Source of the DNA: JAAYYM01 sp964631375
Lineage (GTDB): Bacteria > Bacillota > Clostridia > Lachnospirales > Lachnospiraceae
Assembly: GCA_964631375.1 (NCBI GenBank)
Contig: CAZVYQ010000007.1
Coordinates: 1 to 64,000 of the forward strand
DNA length: 64,000 nt
Direction: 5' to 3'
Part shown: positions 35,222 through 43,626 of the stretch, piece after piece
How the letters are laid out: the number at the start of each line of letters is the position of its first letter
How positions within the stretch are numbered: the first letter of the stretch is position 1
Made by a program: the position numbers and the translations under genes
The notes under the pieces: model-generated
The model's database searches: none
Told to the model about the DNA's origin: nothing
What the model saw: only the letters and a program-made list of their open reading frames with translations

Positions 35222-37010
35222 AAAGAACTGGTTTTATAACTTCTGTATTGCTTTCTCCGCAATCGGATTTCTATATATTATTGTGTGTGGCTTTATGTCA
35301 TTGGGGAAGGGACAGGAATATTCCTATTTTCCGAAGGGACTTTTGATACTGGGTCTATTTATAGTCTGGATGACAGCTCAGTTTTCGGCGGTCGTATCGG
35401 CAAAGTTTCATTTGTCGGAAGTGTTTGCTGCCCGTAAGGTTTGGGTTAGAATCACGGAGGGAATCATAGTAATTATAGTTTTGGCGGCTGCATTATATGT
35501 AAGACTCTATATGATTAACTGGATATCTGTTCCACCAAAAGCCGATTATAAAACCTATTTTGAAATTGCCCAACTGTTACATGAAGGGACGTTACAGAAA
35601 GCGGGAAAGGGTTATTGCGATTATATTGCCATGTTCCCACATGTATTGGGTTATTCCTTTATATTGAGCAAACTGTTTGACGTTGTTGGAGTCAATGTGC
35701 AGGCAGGCTTATACTTAAATGTTTTCTTTTCCATGGCTACGATTTTGATTACATATAGAATTGGAAGGAAGCTTGGTGGACGAATTACAGGTCTGGTAGC
35801 ATTGGTGGGATGTGCATTTTGGCCATCACAGGTGATGTATATCAACATATTGTCTGCAGAATATTCCTTTACCTTCTTTTTGTTTTTATGTGTGTGGCTG
35901 TTTATATCATTGGTGATGGATTATGGAGCCGATACCAAGCATTCCGTCAGAGGCTTTACCTTACATCTGTTGTTAGGAGCATTGATTGCCATCGCCGCCG
36001 CGATCAGACCGATGGCACTGATACTTTTGATTGCGGTCATTTTGGTTTTGATTCCGCAAAAGACCAAAATGCCTGTTGGAAAAAGCATTAATGATATTCC
36101 CTTAACAGTGAGAGCATTGGGAAAGGGATGGATTCGAATCATACTGATATTGATACCGTATTTGATTATTTCAACGGTGGTTACGACGAATGAAGAACTT
36201 GCAGTTAACCGTACGCTGCCATCATCCAGTGCTTCCTTTGGATACAATCTGTTGGTTGGCTTGAACACCGAATCTGAGGGAGGCTGGAACCAGGAAGATA
36301 AGGATCTGCTGTATAATACTATGGAGGAGACCGGTTCGGCTACACAGGCACATATTACTTGTAGAGATCTAGCATTCACCAGGCTGATCATTAATCCCAA
36401 GGGAATATTTAATCTGTTCATTCTGAAATATGAGTTACTGTGGGGAAATGATGATTATGGTGCGACAACGAATATCATGTTTTTGGCAGAAGATGATCGG
36501 CTTCCGGAAGAACTGGAAATGCTGCTCTATACGATAAGAGACTGGAATGATGTAGTATATGTGATCTTTATCTTTCTGGGTCTGATTGCCTTGATTTACA
36601 TGTGGAAAAAGGATGGAAATTGGTCTGTTCTTTTAGTTTTGTTATATCTGGGAACTGTTGCGATGCATCTGATGGTGGAAACACAGAATCGATATCATTA
36701 TTTTGTCATTCAGGCCTTTATTATCCTTGCCGGAATGGGACTTCAGTTTATTTTCAATGATGCGAAGGAGCAGATGAAGCTTCGGGAGAAGCAGAAGGAA
36801 GAACAGACGGTCATCGAACAGATTGAAGAAATGGAAACCAAGCAGATTCAAATGCTAGATGAAAAGAAGGCGGAGTTACAAAAGGAAGTTATGGCAAATG
36901 TTTTTGATATGAAGCAGGCACTTGAAAATGGTCATGTTAAGATGACGGTATCACAGGCTTATCGTTCTGAGGAGAATCAGGATACAGATTCTGCTCAAAC
37001 GGAAGAATAA
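35211..37010 (+). CDS. GT-C glycosyltransferase, family 39 (ArnT/PMT)-like, with C-terminal coiled coil
   Basis: 599 residues overlapping the previous gene by 11 bases. About 11-12 membrane helices; the first large extracytoplasmic loop holds VPPKADYKTYFEIAQLL near 108-124, with Asp112 where GT39/GT83 enzymes keep a catalytic acid. Helices continue to about 525, then a long charged coiled coil (530-585, EQMKLREKQKEEQTVIEQIE and onward) and an acidic tail lie in the cytoplasm. GT39-type enzymes use polyprenyl-phosphate sugars as donors, so the DPM1-like transferases nearby (14372, 38712, 56203) are likely suppliers. The coiled coil is unusual for the family and suggests docking with a cytoplasmic partner. 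Confidence 0.78.
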   Translation: MNCRKNWFYNFCIAFSAIGFLYIIVCGFMSLGKGQEYSYFPKGLLILGLFIVWMTAQFSAVVSAKFHLSEVFAARKVWVRITEGIIVIIVLAAALYVRLYMINWISVPPKADYKTYFEIAQLLHEGTLQKAGKGYCDYIAMFPHVLGYSFILSKLFDVVGVNVQAGLYLNVFFSMATILITYRIGRKLGGRITGLVALVGCAFWPSQVMYINILSAEYSFTFFLFLCVWLFISLVMDYGADTKHSVRGFTLHLLLGALIAIAAAIRPMALILLIAVILVLIPQKTKMPVGKSINDIPLTVRALGKGWIRIILILIPYLIISTVVTTNEELAVNRTLPSSSASFGYNLLVGLNTESEGGWNQEDKDLLYNTMEETGSATQAHITCRDLAFTRLIINPKGIFNLFILKYELLWGNDDYGATTNIMFLAEDDRLPEELEMLLYTIRDWNDVVYVIFIFLGLIALIYMWKKDGNWSVLLVLLYLGTVAMHLMVETQNRYHYFVIQAFIILAGMGLQFIFNDAKEQMKLREKQKEEQTVIEQIEEMETKQIQMLDEKKAELQKEVMANVFDMKQALENGHVKMTVSQAYRSEENQDTDSAQTEE

Positions 37011-37020
37011 GAGGTGTTGT

Positions 37021-38628
37021 ATGGATGAACAGAGACTTCGAACAATTCAAAAGATATTGACGATATGTTTATGTGTTCTGGCATTGGTTGTTGTCGGGAG
37101 TGTTTCATACTATGTCTATCTCAGTATGAGACCACAGCAGGAAATCGAAGAAGAACAGCCGGTGGAACAGGCGGGATTGGCGGATGAAACGACGTTTTTA
37201 CCGGATCATTGTGATCTGTATACTGAAATGCCGGATATCTCTTTTCTGGATATAGAAGGTAAAGAAATCAAAGTGTCCGATTTTAGAGGTCAGAATCTGG
37301 TGATCACTTTTTGGGCGAGTTGGTGTCCGGATTGTCATGAGCAAATGGAGATCATGCAGCAGTGCAAGGAGATTGTGGATAATCAAGATGATACAACATA
37401 CATATTGATTGATAAGCTGGATCATGAAAAAGAGACAGAAGAACAAGCCTTACAGTACCTAAAGGATCATAATATCACCGTTCCGACCTATTTTGATGAT
37501 GGGCTGAAGGCCTATGACATGCTGGGAATGCACAATGTTCCGACTACCTTTTTCATTGACTCACAGGGAATCTTAAAAGCATGGTCAGGCATACAGATTA
37601 AGAAGCCCTCTGTGTTTGAATCCTATCTGTCAGACTGTCTGAACGGAAGTGATGTGATGACCCAGCAGTTTATTAATACAGGTATAACCGATGAAGCGGG
37701 AGGGATACACAGTGTATATGAACCCAATTCAGTTCAATCAACGATGGAATCTTCGGTTTTGAGCGAATCTCAGGGTGCAATGCTGGAGTATGCATATTTA
37801 AAAGGAAACAAAGAACTGTTTGACCAGACATGGAAATATATAGAAGATAATATGTGGACAGATGGGATGATTTCATGGCAGACGACAGCAGGTCAGCCTG
37901 ACCGCGTCAATGCTCTGATTGATGATTTACGAGTTTATCATGCCTTGGAGGAAGCTGAGGTGCTATGGGGTGGATACGGTCAGATCCTTGCAAACTATCG
38001 GGAGAATATTAAGAAATACGGAATTCAGGACGACTGTTATTATGATTTTTATGATTTTAAAAATAAAGAGAAAGCAAAGCGATTTACTTTATGTTATGGT
38101 GATCTGAAAACGATGAAACAGTTGGCAGAAGAGGATTCTGATCTGCAGGCAGCATATGATCATACAAGTGAAATTATCACAAAGGGCTTCATCAGTAATG
38201 ATTTTCCGTTGTATTACAGTTGGTATAATTATGCTAAGGAACGTTATGAGATGACAGATCTGAATACTTCGGAGGCAATGGTAACTGCATTGCATCTGGC
38301 AGAGGTTGGTAACTTGAGTCATATCACAGTCGAATGGATCAGACAACAACTGAATGGAAATGGTATTAAGGCCAGATATAACGTTGCAGGAGAGGTGGTT
38401 TCAGGATATAATTATGAATCGACAGCAGTGTATGCTTTGGTGGCTATGATTGGTCGAGAAATCGGAGACGATGAAATCACAGGAAAAGCACTTAAGAAGA
38501 TGGAGAAGATGAGAATCAACGACACTGCTCTGAGTTATAATGGAGCATTTGGTAATGAGGATGGATCTGGTATCACATCCTTTGATCAGATTATGCCAAT
38601 GTTAGCGTATACTTATTGTGAAAAGTAG
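37021..38628 (+). CDS. Membrane-anchored TlpA-like thioredoxin fused to a six-hairpin (GH8-like) glycosidase domain
   Basis: 535 residues. N-terminal membrane helix (about 12-35), an acidic linker, then a TlpA/ResA-like redoxin domain at about 65-205 with the redox motif Cys102-Pro-Asp-Cys105 (FWASWCPDC) and the cis-Pro loop NVPTTFFID. From about 230 to the end an alpha-helical region resembles an (alpha/alpha)6 glycosidase of the GH8/BcsZ kind: LIDDLRVYHALEEAE near 299, SWYNYAKERYEM, a Ser-Glu-Ala stretch in TSEAMVTALHLAEVG near 425, and GYNYESTAVYALVAMIG near 462. BcsZ-type endoglucanases accompany BcsA/BcsB systems, which fits the operon. Catalytic acids are not certain. It is the last gene of the 15-gene run. 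Confidence 0.7.
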   Translation: MDEQRLRTIQKILTICLCVLALVVVGSVSYYVYLSMRPQQEIEEEQPVEQAGLADETTFLPDHCDLYTEMPDISFLDIEGKEIKVSDFRGQNLVITFWASWCPDCHEQMEIMQQCKEIVDNQDDTTYILIDKLDHEKETEEQALQYLKDHNITVPTYFDDGLKAYDMLGMHNVPTTFFIDSQGILKAWSGIQIKKPSVFESYLSDCLNGSDVMTQQFINTGITDEAGGIHSVYEPNSVQSTMESSVLSESQGAMLEYAYLKGNKELFDQTWKYIEDNMWTDGMISWQTTAGQPDRVNALIDDLRVYHALEEAEVLWGGYGQILANYRENIKKYGIQDDCYYDFYDFKNKEKAKRFTLCYGDLKTMKQLAEEDSDLQAAYDHTSEIITKGFISNDFPLYYSWYNYAKERYEMTDLNTSEAMVTALHLAEVGNLSHITVEWIRQQLNGNGIKARYNVAGEVVSGYNYESTAVYALVAMIGREIGDDEITGKALKKMEKMRINDTALSYNGAFGNEDGSGITSFDQIMPMLAYTYCEK

Positions 38629-38652
38629 GCTGACTGAGTACAAAATTGCAGA

Positions 38653-38682
38653 GTGACATATAGGTGTATATTATGGTATACT
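38653..38682 (+). promoter_or_regulatory. Promoter of the heptose/glycosyltransferase operon
   Basis: GTGACA (38653-38658), an 18-base spacer, then TATACT (38677-38682) with TGG before it, an extended -10. An overlapping alternative is TTGCAG (38646) with TATTAT (38669), spaced 17. Either starts transcription shortly before the gene at 38712. Confidence 0.55.
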
Positions 38683-38711
38683 AATAATAATTTGGTTCAG
38701 AGGAGAATGCC

Positions 38712-39659
38712 ATGAATAACTACAAGATGTCGGTGGTTGTACCCGTATATAATGAAGAGCACAGTATCAAACCGTTTCTTGATCGGACAGAAAAGGTCAT
38801 GGAAGACCTGGGATGCGATTATGAGATCATTTTCAGCATGGATCCAGGCAAGGACAGAACCTATGAAGTGATCAAAGAGAATATGGAACGTAATTCTCAT
38901 ATTCAACTGATTACGATGAGTCGCAGGTTTCGTCAGGCAGCTGCTACCATGGCAGGTGTATTGAATTGTACCGGAGATGTCTGTGTAGTAATAGATGTAG
39001 ACCTCCAGGATCCACCGGAAGTCATACCTGAGCTCGTAGAAAAGTGGCAGGAGGGTTATGATGTAGTTTATGCCCAGCGTATTGATCGTCAGGGAGAGAC
39101 TAGGATCAGAAAGATCATTGATTTGGCTGCCTATCGAGTGATAAATTACCTTTCATTGGTAGAAATACCGGTGGATACAGCAGATTTTCGACTGATTAAT
39201 CGCAGGGTGATTGAGGAGATCCGAAAAATGCCGGAAACCAATATGTTCTTCCGTGGCATGGTTTCTTACATCGGTTTTAAACAGACTGCAGTACGATATC
39301 ACAGAGAAGCTCGTGAGGCAGATACGAGTAAATATAACAGATTATGGGGAGAATTCCGTATGGGATTTCACGGTATTTTCTGTTTTTCTTCAAAGCCGCT
39401 CGAGTATGTTACTTTCCTGGGGGCATTTATCACAGGAATTGGAGGACTCTTAACGGCTGTTTATGCATTTCAAAAGGCTTTTTCCAAGAAGAAGGGCTTA
39501 TCCGGTACAAGTGTGTTAATCTGGCTGATCGGAGGATTACAGATTTTTGTTTCCGGATTGCTGGGTGAGTATGTGACGAGAATTTACGATGATGTTAAGG
39601 GCAGACCGAGATTTATCATCGATGAATTTGATAAAAACGATGGAAAGAAGGAGAAATAG
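38712..39659 (+). CDS. Family 2 glycosyltransferase, GtrB/DPM1-like
   Basis: 315 residues: a GT-A domain with VVPVYNEEHSI at 9-19, DVDLQDPPE from 95 as the metal-binding site, and two C-terminal helices (about 232-255 and 266-290) before a basic tail RIYDDVKGRPRFI. The usual DDGS-x-D-x-T element reads SMDPGKDRT at 42-50, a divergence not shared by the GT2 at 14372. It probably loads a sugar, perhaps the heptose made by its own operon, on polyprenyl phosphate for a GT-C enzyme. AGAGGAG lies upstream. The epimerase gene starts one base after its stop. Confidence 0.87.
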   Translation: MNNYKMSVVVPVYNEEHSIKPFLDRTEKVMEDLGCDYEIIFSMDPGKDRTYEVIKENMERNSHIQLITMSRRFRQAAATMAGVLNCTGDVCVVIDVDLQDPPEVIPELVEKWQEGYDVVYAQRIDRQGETRIRKIIDLAAYRVINYLSLVEIPVDTADFRLINRRVIEEIRKMPETNMFFRGMVSYIGFKQTAVRYHREAREADTSKYNRLWGEFRMGFHGIFCFSSKPLEYVTFLGAFITGIGGLLTAVYAFQKAFSKKKGLSGTSVLIWLIGGLQIFVSGLLGEYVTRIYDDVKGRPRFIIDEFDKNDGKKEK

Positions 39660-39660
39660 T

Positions 39661-40620
39661 ATGAAGTATTTTATTACCGGCGGTGCCGGATTTATTGGTT
39701 CCAATATGACGGACAGGCTGTTGTCTGAACCGGAAAATGAGGTCGTGGTATATGACAGTCTGGTAACAGGTAGGATGGAGTTTTTGGAGGAAGCACAGAA
39801 AAGCGACAGATTTACTCTGGTTCAGGGTGACACACAGGATCTCGATGCACTCACAAAGGCAATGAAGGGCTGTGAATTTGTTTTCCATTTTGCCGCCAAT
39901 GCAGATGTTCGTATGGGCTGTGAGCATCCACGTAAGGATTTGGAGCAGAATACGATCGCTACCTATAATGTTTTGGAGGCAATGCGGGCAAACGGAATCA
40001 AGAGAATCGGATTTTCTTCTACAGGTTCAGTTTATGGTGAAGCAGAGGTCATTCCTACACCGGAAAATGCACCCTTTCCTATCCAAACCTCATTATACGG
40101 AGCATCTAAGTTGGCATGTGAGGGGTTGATTGCGGCGTATGCAGAGGGCTTTGGATTCCAGGCATATATCTTCCGTTTTGTTTCGATTTTGGGAGAACGT
40201 TATACACATGGTCATGTATTTGACTTTATCAAGAAATTGAATACAGATCCTACGAAGCTGCATGTATTGGGAAATGGAAAGCAGAGAAAGTCTTATCTGT
40301 ATGTGAAGGACTGTATGGAAGCGATTCTGACAGTTGTTCGTAATACAAATGAAAAGGTCAACATCTATAACCTTGGAACAGACGAGTATTGTGAAGTAAA
40401 TGATTCTATCGGTTGGATTACTGGTAAGCTGGGTCTGACACCGGAACTTGAGTATGAGGGTGGCGAACGTGGCTGGATCGGAGATAATCCATTTATTTAT
40501 CTGGATACCAAAAAGGTTCGTTCACTTGGGTGGAAACCCAAATACAGTATTTCTGAAGGCGTTGTAAAGACAGTGGAGTACCTGCAGGCTAATCCATGGG
40601 TATTTTCAAGAGAAGATTAG
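39661..40620 (+). CDS. NAD-dependent sugar epimerase/dehydratase (extended SDR)
   Basis: 319 residues from ATG 39661, which has AAGGAG upstream; in-frame codons earlier lie within the preceding gene. The Rossmann motif GGAGFIGS is at 7-14, and the catalytic Tyr146 and Lys150 (YGASK) with upstream FSSTGSVYG complete the extended short-chain dehydrogenase triad. It resembles UDP-glucose 4-epimerases and GDP-sugar-modifying enzymes. Followed by heptose-activation genes, it may act on a nucleotide-activated sugar of this cluster, possibly GDP-heptose; UDP-glucose/galactose epimerisation is equally possible. Substrate not determined. Confidence 0.88.
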   Translation: MKYFITGGAGFIGSNMTDRLLSEPENEVVVYDSLVTGRMEFLEEAQKSDRFTLVQGDTQDLDALTKAMKGCEFVFHFAANADVRMGCEHPRKDLEQNTIATYNVLEAMRANGIKRIGFSSTGSVYGEAEVIPTPENAPFPIQTSLYGASKLACEGLIAAYAEGFGFQAYIFRFVSILGERYTHGHVFDFIKKLNTDPTKLHVLGNGKQRKSYLYVKDCMEAILTVVRNTNEKVNIYNLGTDEYCEVNDSIGWITGKLGLTPELEYEGGERGWIGDNPFIYLDTKKVRSLGWKPKYSISEGVVKTVEYLQANPWVFSRED

Positions 40621-40681
40621 TTTCTGTTTGAAGGAAAATCAATTCAATCAGTGAGAAAATAGTTAAAAGGAGACAAATGAA

Positions 40682-41656
40682 ATGATAATCGCACGCAGTC
40701 CACTTAGAATTTCACTTGGCGGAGGTGGAACAGATCTGCCTTCCTACTATGAAAAGCATGAGGGATTTTTGATTTCAGCTGCCATCGATAAATATGTTTA
40801 TATTACGCTGCATCAGACATTTGATCAGGAGATTTTATTAAAATATTCAAAATATGAAAAGGTACAATCGGTTGATGAGGTACAGCATCCTATCATAAGA
40901 GAGGCTTTAAGAATGCTGAATATCACGAGCCCGAATTTGGAGATTTGTTCTATGGCAGACATTCCGGCAGGAACAGGTCTTGGTTCTTCGAGCAGCTTTA
41001 CAACTGCTTTGCTGCGTGCCTTACATTCCATGAATGGAAATATTGTCAGCACTAGGACTTTAGCAGAAGAGGCTTGTGAGATCGAGATGAATCGTCTGCA
41101 TGAGCCGATTGGAAAGCAAGATCAATATATCGCTGCTTATGGTGGTATTACCTGTATGAATTTCCACAAGGATGGGTATGTATGGGTGGATCCGCTCAAC
41201 ATTTCAAAGGAAACCATGTATAATCTAGAGGATAATCTGTGTCTATATTTTACGGGCTTTTCACGTTCTGCCGGTAGCATTCTGGCTGAGCAGGATAAAA
41301 AGAGCAAGGAAATGGACGCTGAAATGATCAAGAATCTGGATTATGTCAAGGATATGGGATATCAGAGCAAGGCGGCATTTGAGAAGGGTGATCTGGATAC
41401 ATTTGCCGATATCATGAATGTTCATTGGCAGTATAAGAAAAAGCGTTCCGGCGGTATGAGCAATCCGCAGATTGATGAGTGGTATGATCTTGCCCTGAAG
41501 AATGGCGCTATGGGTGGCAAGATGATCGGTGCCGGCGGTGGTGGATTTTTAATGTTCTACGCAAAGGACAAGATTAAGCTTCGTAAAGCATTGAGTCATA
41601 CAGGTATGTCAGAGGTCAGATTCAGATTTGAAAAGGAAGGATCCAAGATCTTATGA
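40682..41656 (+). CDS. hddA: GHMP kinase, D-glycero-D-manno-heptose 7-phosphate kinase-like
   Basis: 324-residue cytosolic kinase expected to make D-glycero-alpha-D-manno-heptose 1,7-bisphosphate. The N-terminus ARSPLRISLGGGGTDLPSYY (4-23) is typical of HddA and the related fucose/heptose GHMP kinases. The ATP-binding loop PAGTGLGSSSSF lies at 95-106, and IGAGGGGFLMFY near 285 is the third GHMP motif. AAAAGGAG precedes ATG 40682; an ATG five bases earlier stops after two codons. Its stop overlaps the next gene by four bases (ATGA). The neighbouring GmhA, GmhB and HddC functions make this assignment firm as part of the GDP-heptose route. Confidence 0.88.
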   Translation: MIIARSPLRISLGGGGTDLPSYYEKHEGFLISAAIDKYVYITLHQTFDQEILLKYSKYEKVQSVDEVQHPIIREALRMLNITSPNLEICSMADIPAGTGLGSSSSFTTALLRALHSMNGNIVSTRTLAEEACEIEMNRLHEPIGKQDQYIAAYGGITCMNFHKDGYVWVDPLNISKETMYNLEDNLCLYFTGFSRSAGSILAEQDKKSKEMDAEMIKNLDYVKDMGYQSKAAFEKGDLDTFADIMNVHWQYKKKRSGGMSNPQIDEWYDLALKNGAMGGKMIGAGGGGFLMFYAKDKIKLRKALSHTGMSEVRFRFEKEGSKIL

Positions 41657-42969
41657 TAAAGCCGGAAGATATGCAGGTAGTGGTTCTTATGGGAGGCTTG
41701 GGAACCAGATTGAAGGAGTTTACTGCAGACAAGCCGAAATCCCTTGTTGAGGTAGAGGGAAAACCATTCTTTGACTATCAGTTAGATCTGATGCAGCTAT
41801 GGGGCTTTCGTAAGTTTGTTTTTCTGATTGGCTATCGTGCAAACATGATAGAAGATCACTATGGAGACGGTTCTGACAGAGGCATTTCCATTCAATATTG
41901 TTATGACGGCGAGGAACTGCTTGGAACAGGCGGTGCAGTCAGACGTGCCTATGATTTGCTGGAGGAAGATTTTATCCTGATGTATGGGGATTCCTTCATG
42001 GACATTGATTTTGACGAAACCCTATATCGTTATGACAAGGGAAAACAGAACGGTATGCAGGGACTGATGACGGTTCTGAAGAACAATAATCAGTTTGACA
42101 AGAGCAATGCGGTTGTACGAGATGGACAGCTTGTTTTATATGACAAGCATCACCCGACTCCTGAGATGGATTATATAGATTATGGAATCTGTATCTACGA
42201 GAAGCAGTTGTTTGCAGGCTATCAGGCAGGATGTAAGTTTGATGTGGCCGAGGTGCAGCATCAATTGTCTGTGAGTGGAAAAATGGTTGCACATGTTGTA
42301 ACAAAAAGATTTTATGAGATCGGAAGTCCCGCATCTTTGGCAGAGTTTAAGGGATATGTCAGAAGACGTTTGTTGGAAGAGCATCCCGCAGTTTTTTTAG
42401 ATCGAGATGGCGTGATCAATGAGATTGTTTTCAATGAAGACGCAGAGCAGATGGATTCTCCCTTGAGGATCTCGGAGTTTCAATTGCTTCCGAGAGCAAT
42501 TGAGGCGATTCGTATGATTCGGGAAAAGGGTTATTATATTTTCATTGTAACCAATCAGCCTGCAGCAGCAAAAGGGAAGGTATCCCTGACTGGGCTCTAT
42601 GATATCAATACACATTTTGTGAATCTGTTAAAGGAACAGGGAACAGAGGTAGATGATATCTTTATGTGTCCGCATTTTACGAAGAAGCTGCCGATGGCAA
42701 AGGAAGAGTTTCTGATTCAGGAATGCGATTGCAGAAAACCCAAGCCTGGGTTATTATATAAAGCAAAGAGAAAGTATCATCTGGACTGGGAGAACTCTTA
42801 TATGGTCGGAGATTCCTATACAGATGTGGCAGCAGGTCAGGCGGCGGGAGTGAAGACGGTATTTATCGGCGGGTTCAAGTGCGATACCTGTAAACGTCTT
42901 GACGGCAAGCAGCCGGATGAGATCATGAAAGATATTTATGCCTTCGCGGAATATTTACCGCAGGCTTAG
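41653..42969 (+). CDS. Fusion: heptose 1-phosphate guanylyltransferase (HddC-like) and heptose 1,7-bisphosphate phosphatase (GmhB-like)
   Basis: 438 residues with two enzymes. Residues 1-235 form a nucleotidyltransferase with VLMGGLGTRLKEFTADKPKS at 11-30, ELLGTGGAVRRAY near 88-100 and YGDSFMDIDF at 111-120. Residues 245-438 form a HAD phosphatase with FLDRDGVINE (Asp250, Asp252), IVTNQPAAAKG, and the GmhB zinc site made by Cys-x-His (MCPHF) and Cys-x-Cys (ECDCRKPKPG). GmhB removes the 7-phosphate and HddC joins the heptose 1-phosphate to GTP. Both steps are consecutive, so the fusion couples them. Guanylyl rather than adenylyl specificity is inferred from the HddA partner. Confidence 0.85.
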   Translation: MIKPEDMQVVVLMGGLGTRLKEFTADKPKSLVEVEGKPFFDYQLDLMQLWGFRKFVFLIGYRANMIEDHYGDGSDRGISIQYCYDGEELLGTGGAVRRAYDLLEEDFILMYGDSFMDIDFDETLYRYDKGKQNGMQGLMTVLKNNNQFDKSNAVVRDGQLVLYDKHHPTPEMDYIDYGICIYEKQLFAGYQAGCKFDVAEVQHQLSVSGKMVAHVVTKRFYEIGSPASLAEFKGYVRRRLLEEHPAVFLDRDGVINEIVFNEDAEQMDSPLRISEFQLLPRAIEAIRMIREKGYYIFIVTNQPAAAKGKVSLTGLYDINTHFVNLLKEQGTEVDDIFMCPHFTKKLPMAKEEFLIQECDCRKPKPGLLYKAKRKYHLDWENSYMVGDSYTDVAAGQAAGVKTVFIGGFKCDTCKRLDGKQPDEIMKDIYAFAEYLPQA

Positions 42970-42975
42970 ATATAC

Positions 42976-43000
42976 TCGGATGATAAAAAGATACATCCGA
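42976..43000 (+). other. Intercistronic stem-loop before gmhA
   Basis: TCGGATG (42976-42982) pairs exactly with CATCCGA (42994-43000) around an A-rich loop. No T-tract follows, so it is more likely an mRNA processing or stability element than a terminator. Confidence 0.4.
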
Positions 43001-43044
43001 AGCAATATGTCTTGTTTGTGCGAAGAGAAAAGGAGGAAGCAAAT

Positions 43045-43608
43045 ATGGACACAAAGGCTTACATTGAGCAGTACCTGAAGGAAACACAGGAGATCGTTGA
43101 AACAGTTTCCAAAGAGGAGATCGAGAAGGGTATCGAGATCCTGAAGGCAACAAAGAGTAATGGAGGACGTTTATTTATCCTTGGTGTAGGAGGAAGTGCG
43201 GCTAATGCATCTCATGCCGTGAATGATTTTCGTAAATTAGGCGGCATCGAAACCTATGCACCGACAGACAATGTATCGGAACTGACAGCCAGAACCAATG
43301 ATGAGGGTTGGGAGACTACCTTTACGGAATGGCTGAAGATTTCAAGAATCTGTGCTCAGGATACAATCATGGTGTTCTCAGTAGGCGGAGGCAGCGAGAC
43401 TACGTCCCTTAATATAGTCAATGCACTGAAGCTGGGTAAGGAAAAGGGTGCAAAGATCATTTCCATCGTATCGCGTACAGGCGGTTATGCAAAACAGGTA
43501 TCAGATTCCTGCGTTTTAATTCCGGTAGTGGCCGAAGAGAGAATCACACCACATGCCGAGGGCTGGCAGGGAGTTGTATGGCACTTGATGGTAAACGCAA
43601 TCAGATAA
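43045..43608 (+). CDS. gmhA: Sedoheptulose 7-phosphate isomerase (SIS domain)
   Basis: 187 residues from ATG 43045, set by AAAGGAGG at 43029-43036. A single SIS sugar-isomerase fold with GVGGSAANASHAVNDFRK near 47-64 and FSVGGGSETTSLNIV near 112-126, matching the GmhA layout (GNGGSAADAQH in the family). GmhA turns sedoheptulose 7-phosphate into D-glycero-D-manno-heptose 7-phosphate, the first committed step to nucleotide heptoses. It lies between the HddC/GmhB fusion and the transaldolase, which could supply its substrate. Confidence 0.87.
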   Translation: MDTKAYIEQYLKETQEIVETVSKEEIEKGIEILKATKSNGGRLFILGVGGSAANASHAVNDFRKLGGIETYAPTDNVSELTARTNDEGWETTFTEWLKISRICAQDTIMVFSVGGGSETTSLNIVNALKLGKEKGAKIISIVSRTGGYAKQVSDSCVLIPVVAEERITPHAEGWQGVVWHLMVNAIR

Positions 43609-43626
43609 CCGATGGAGGATGAACAG

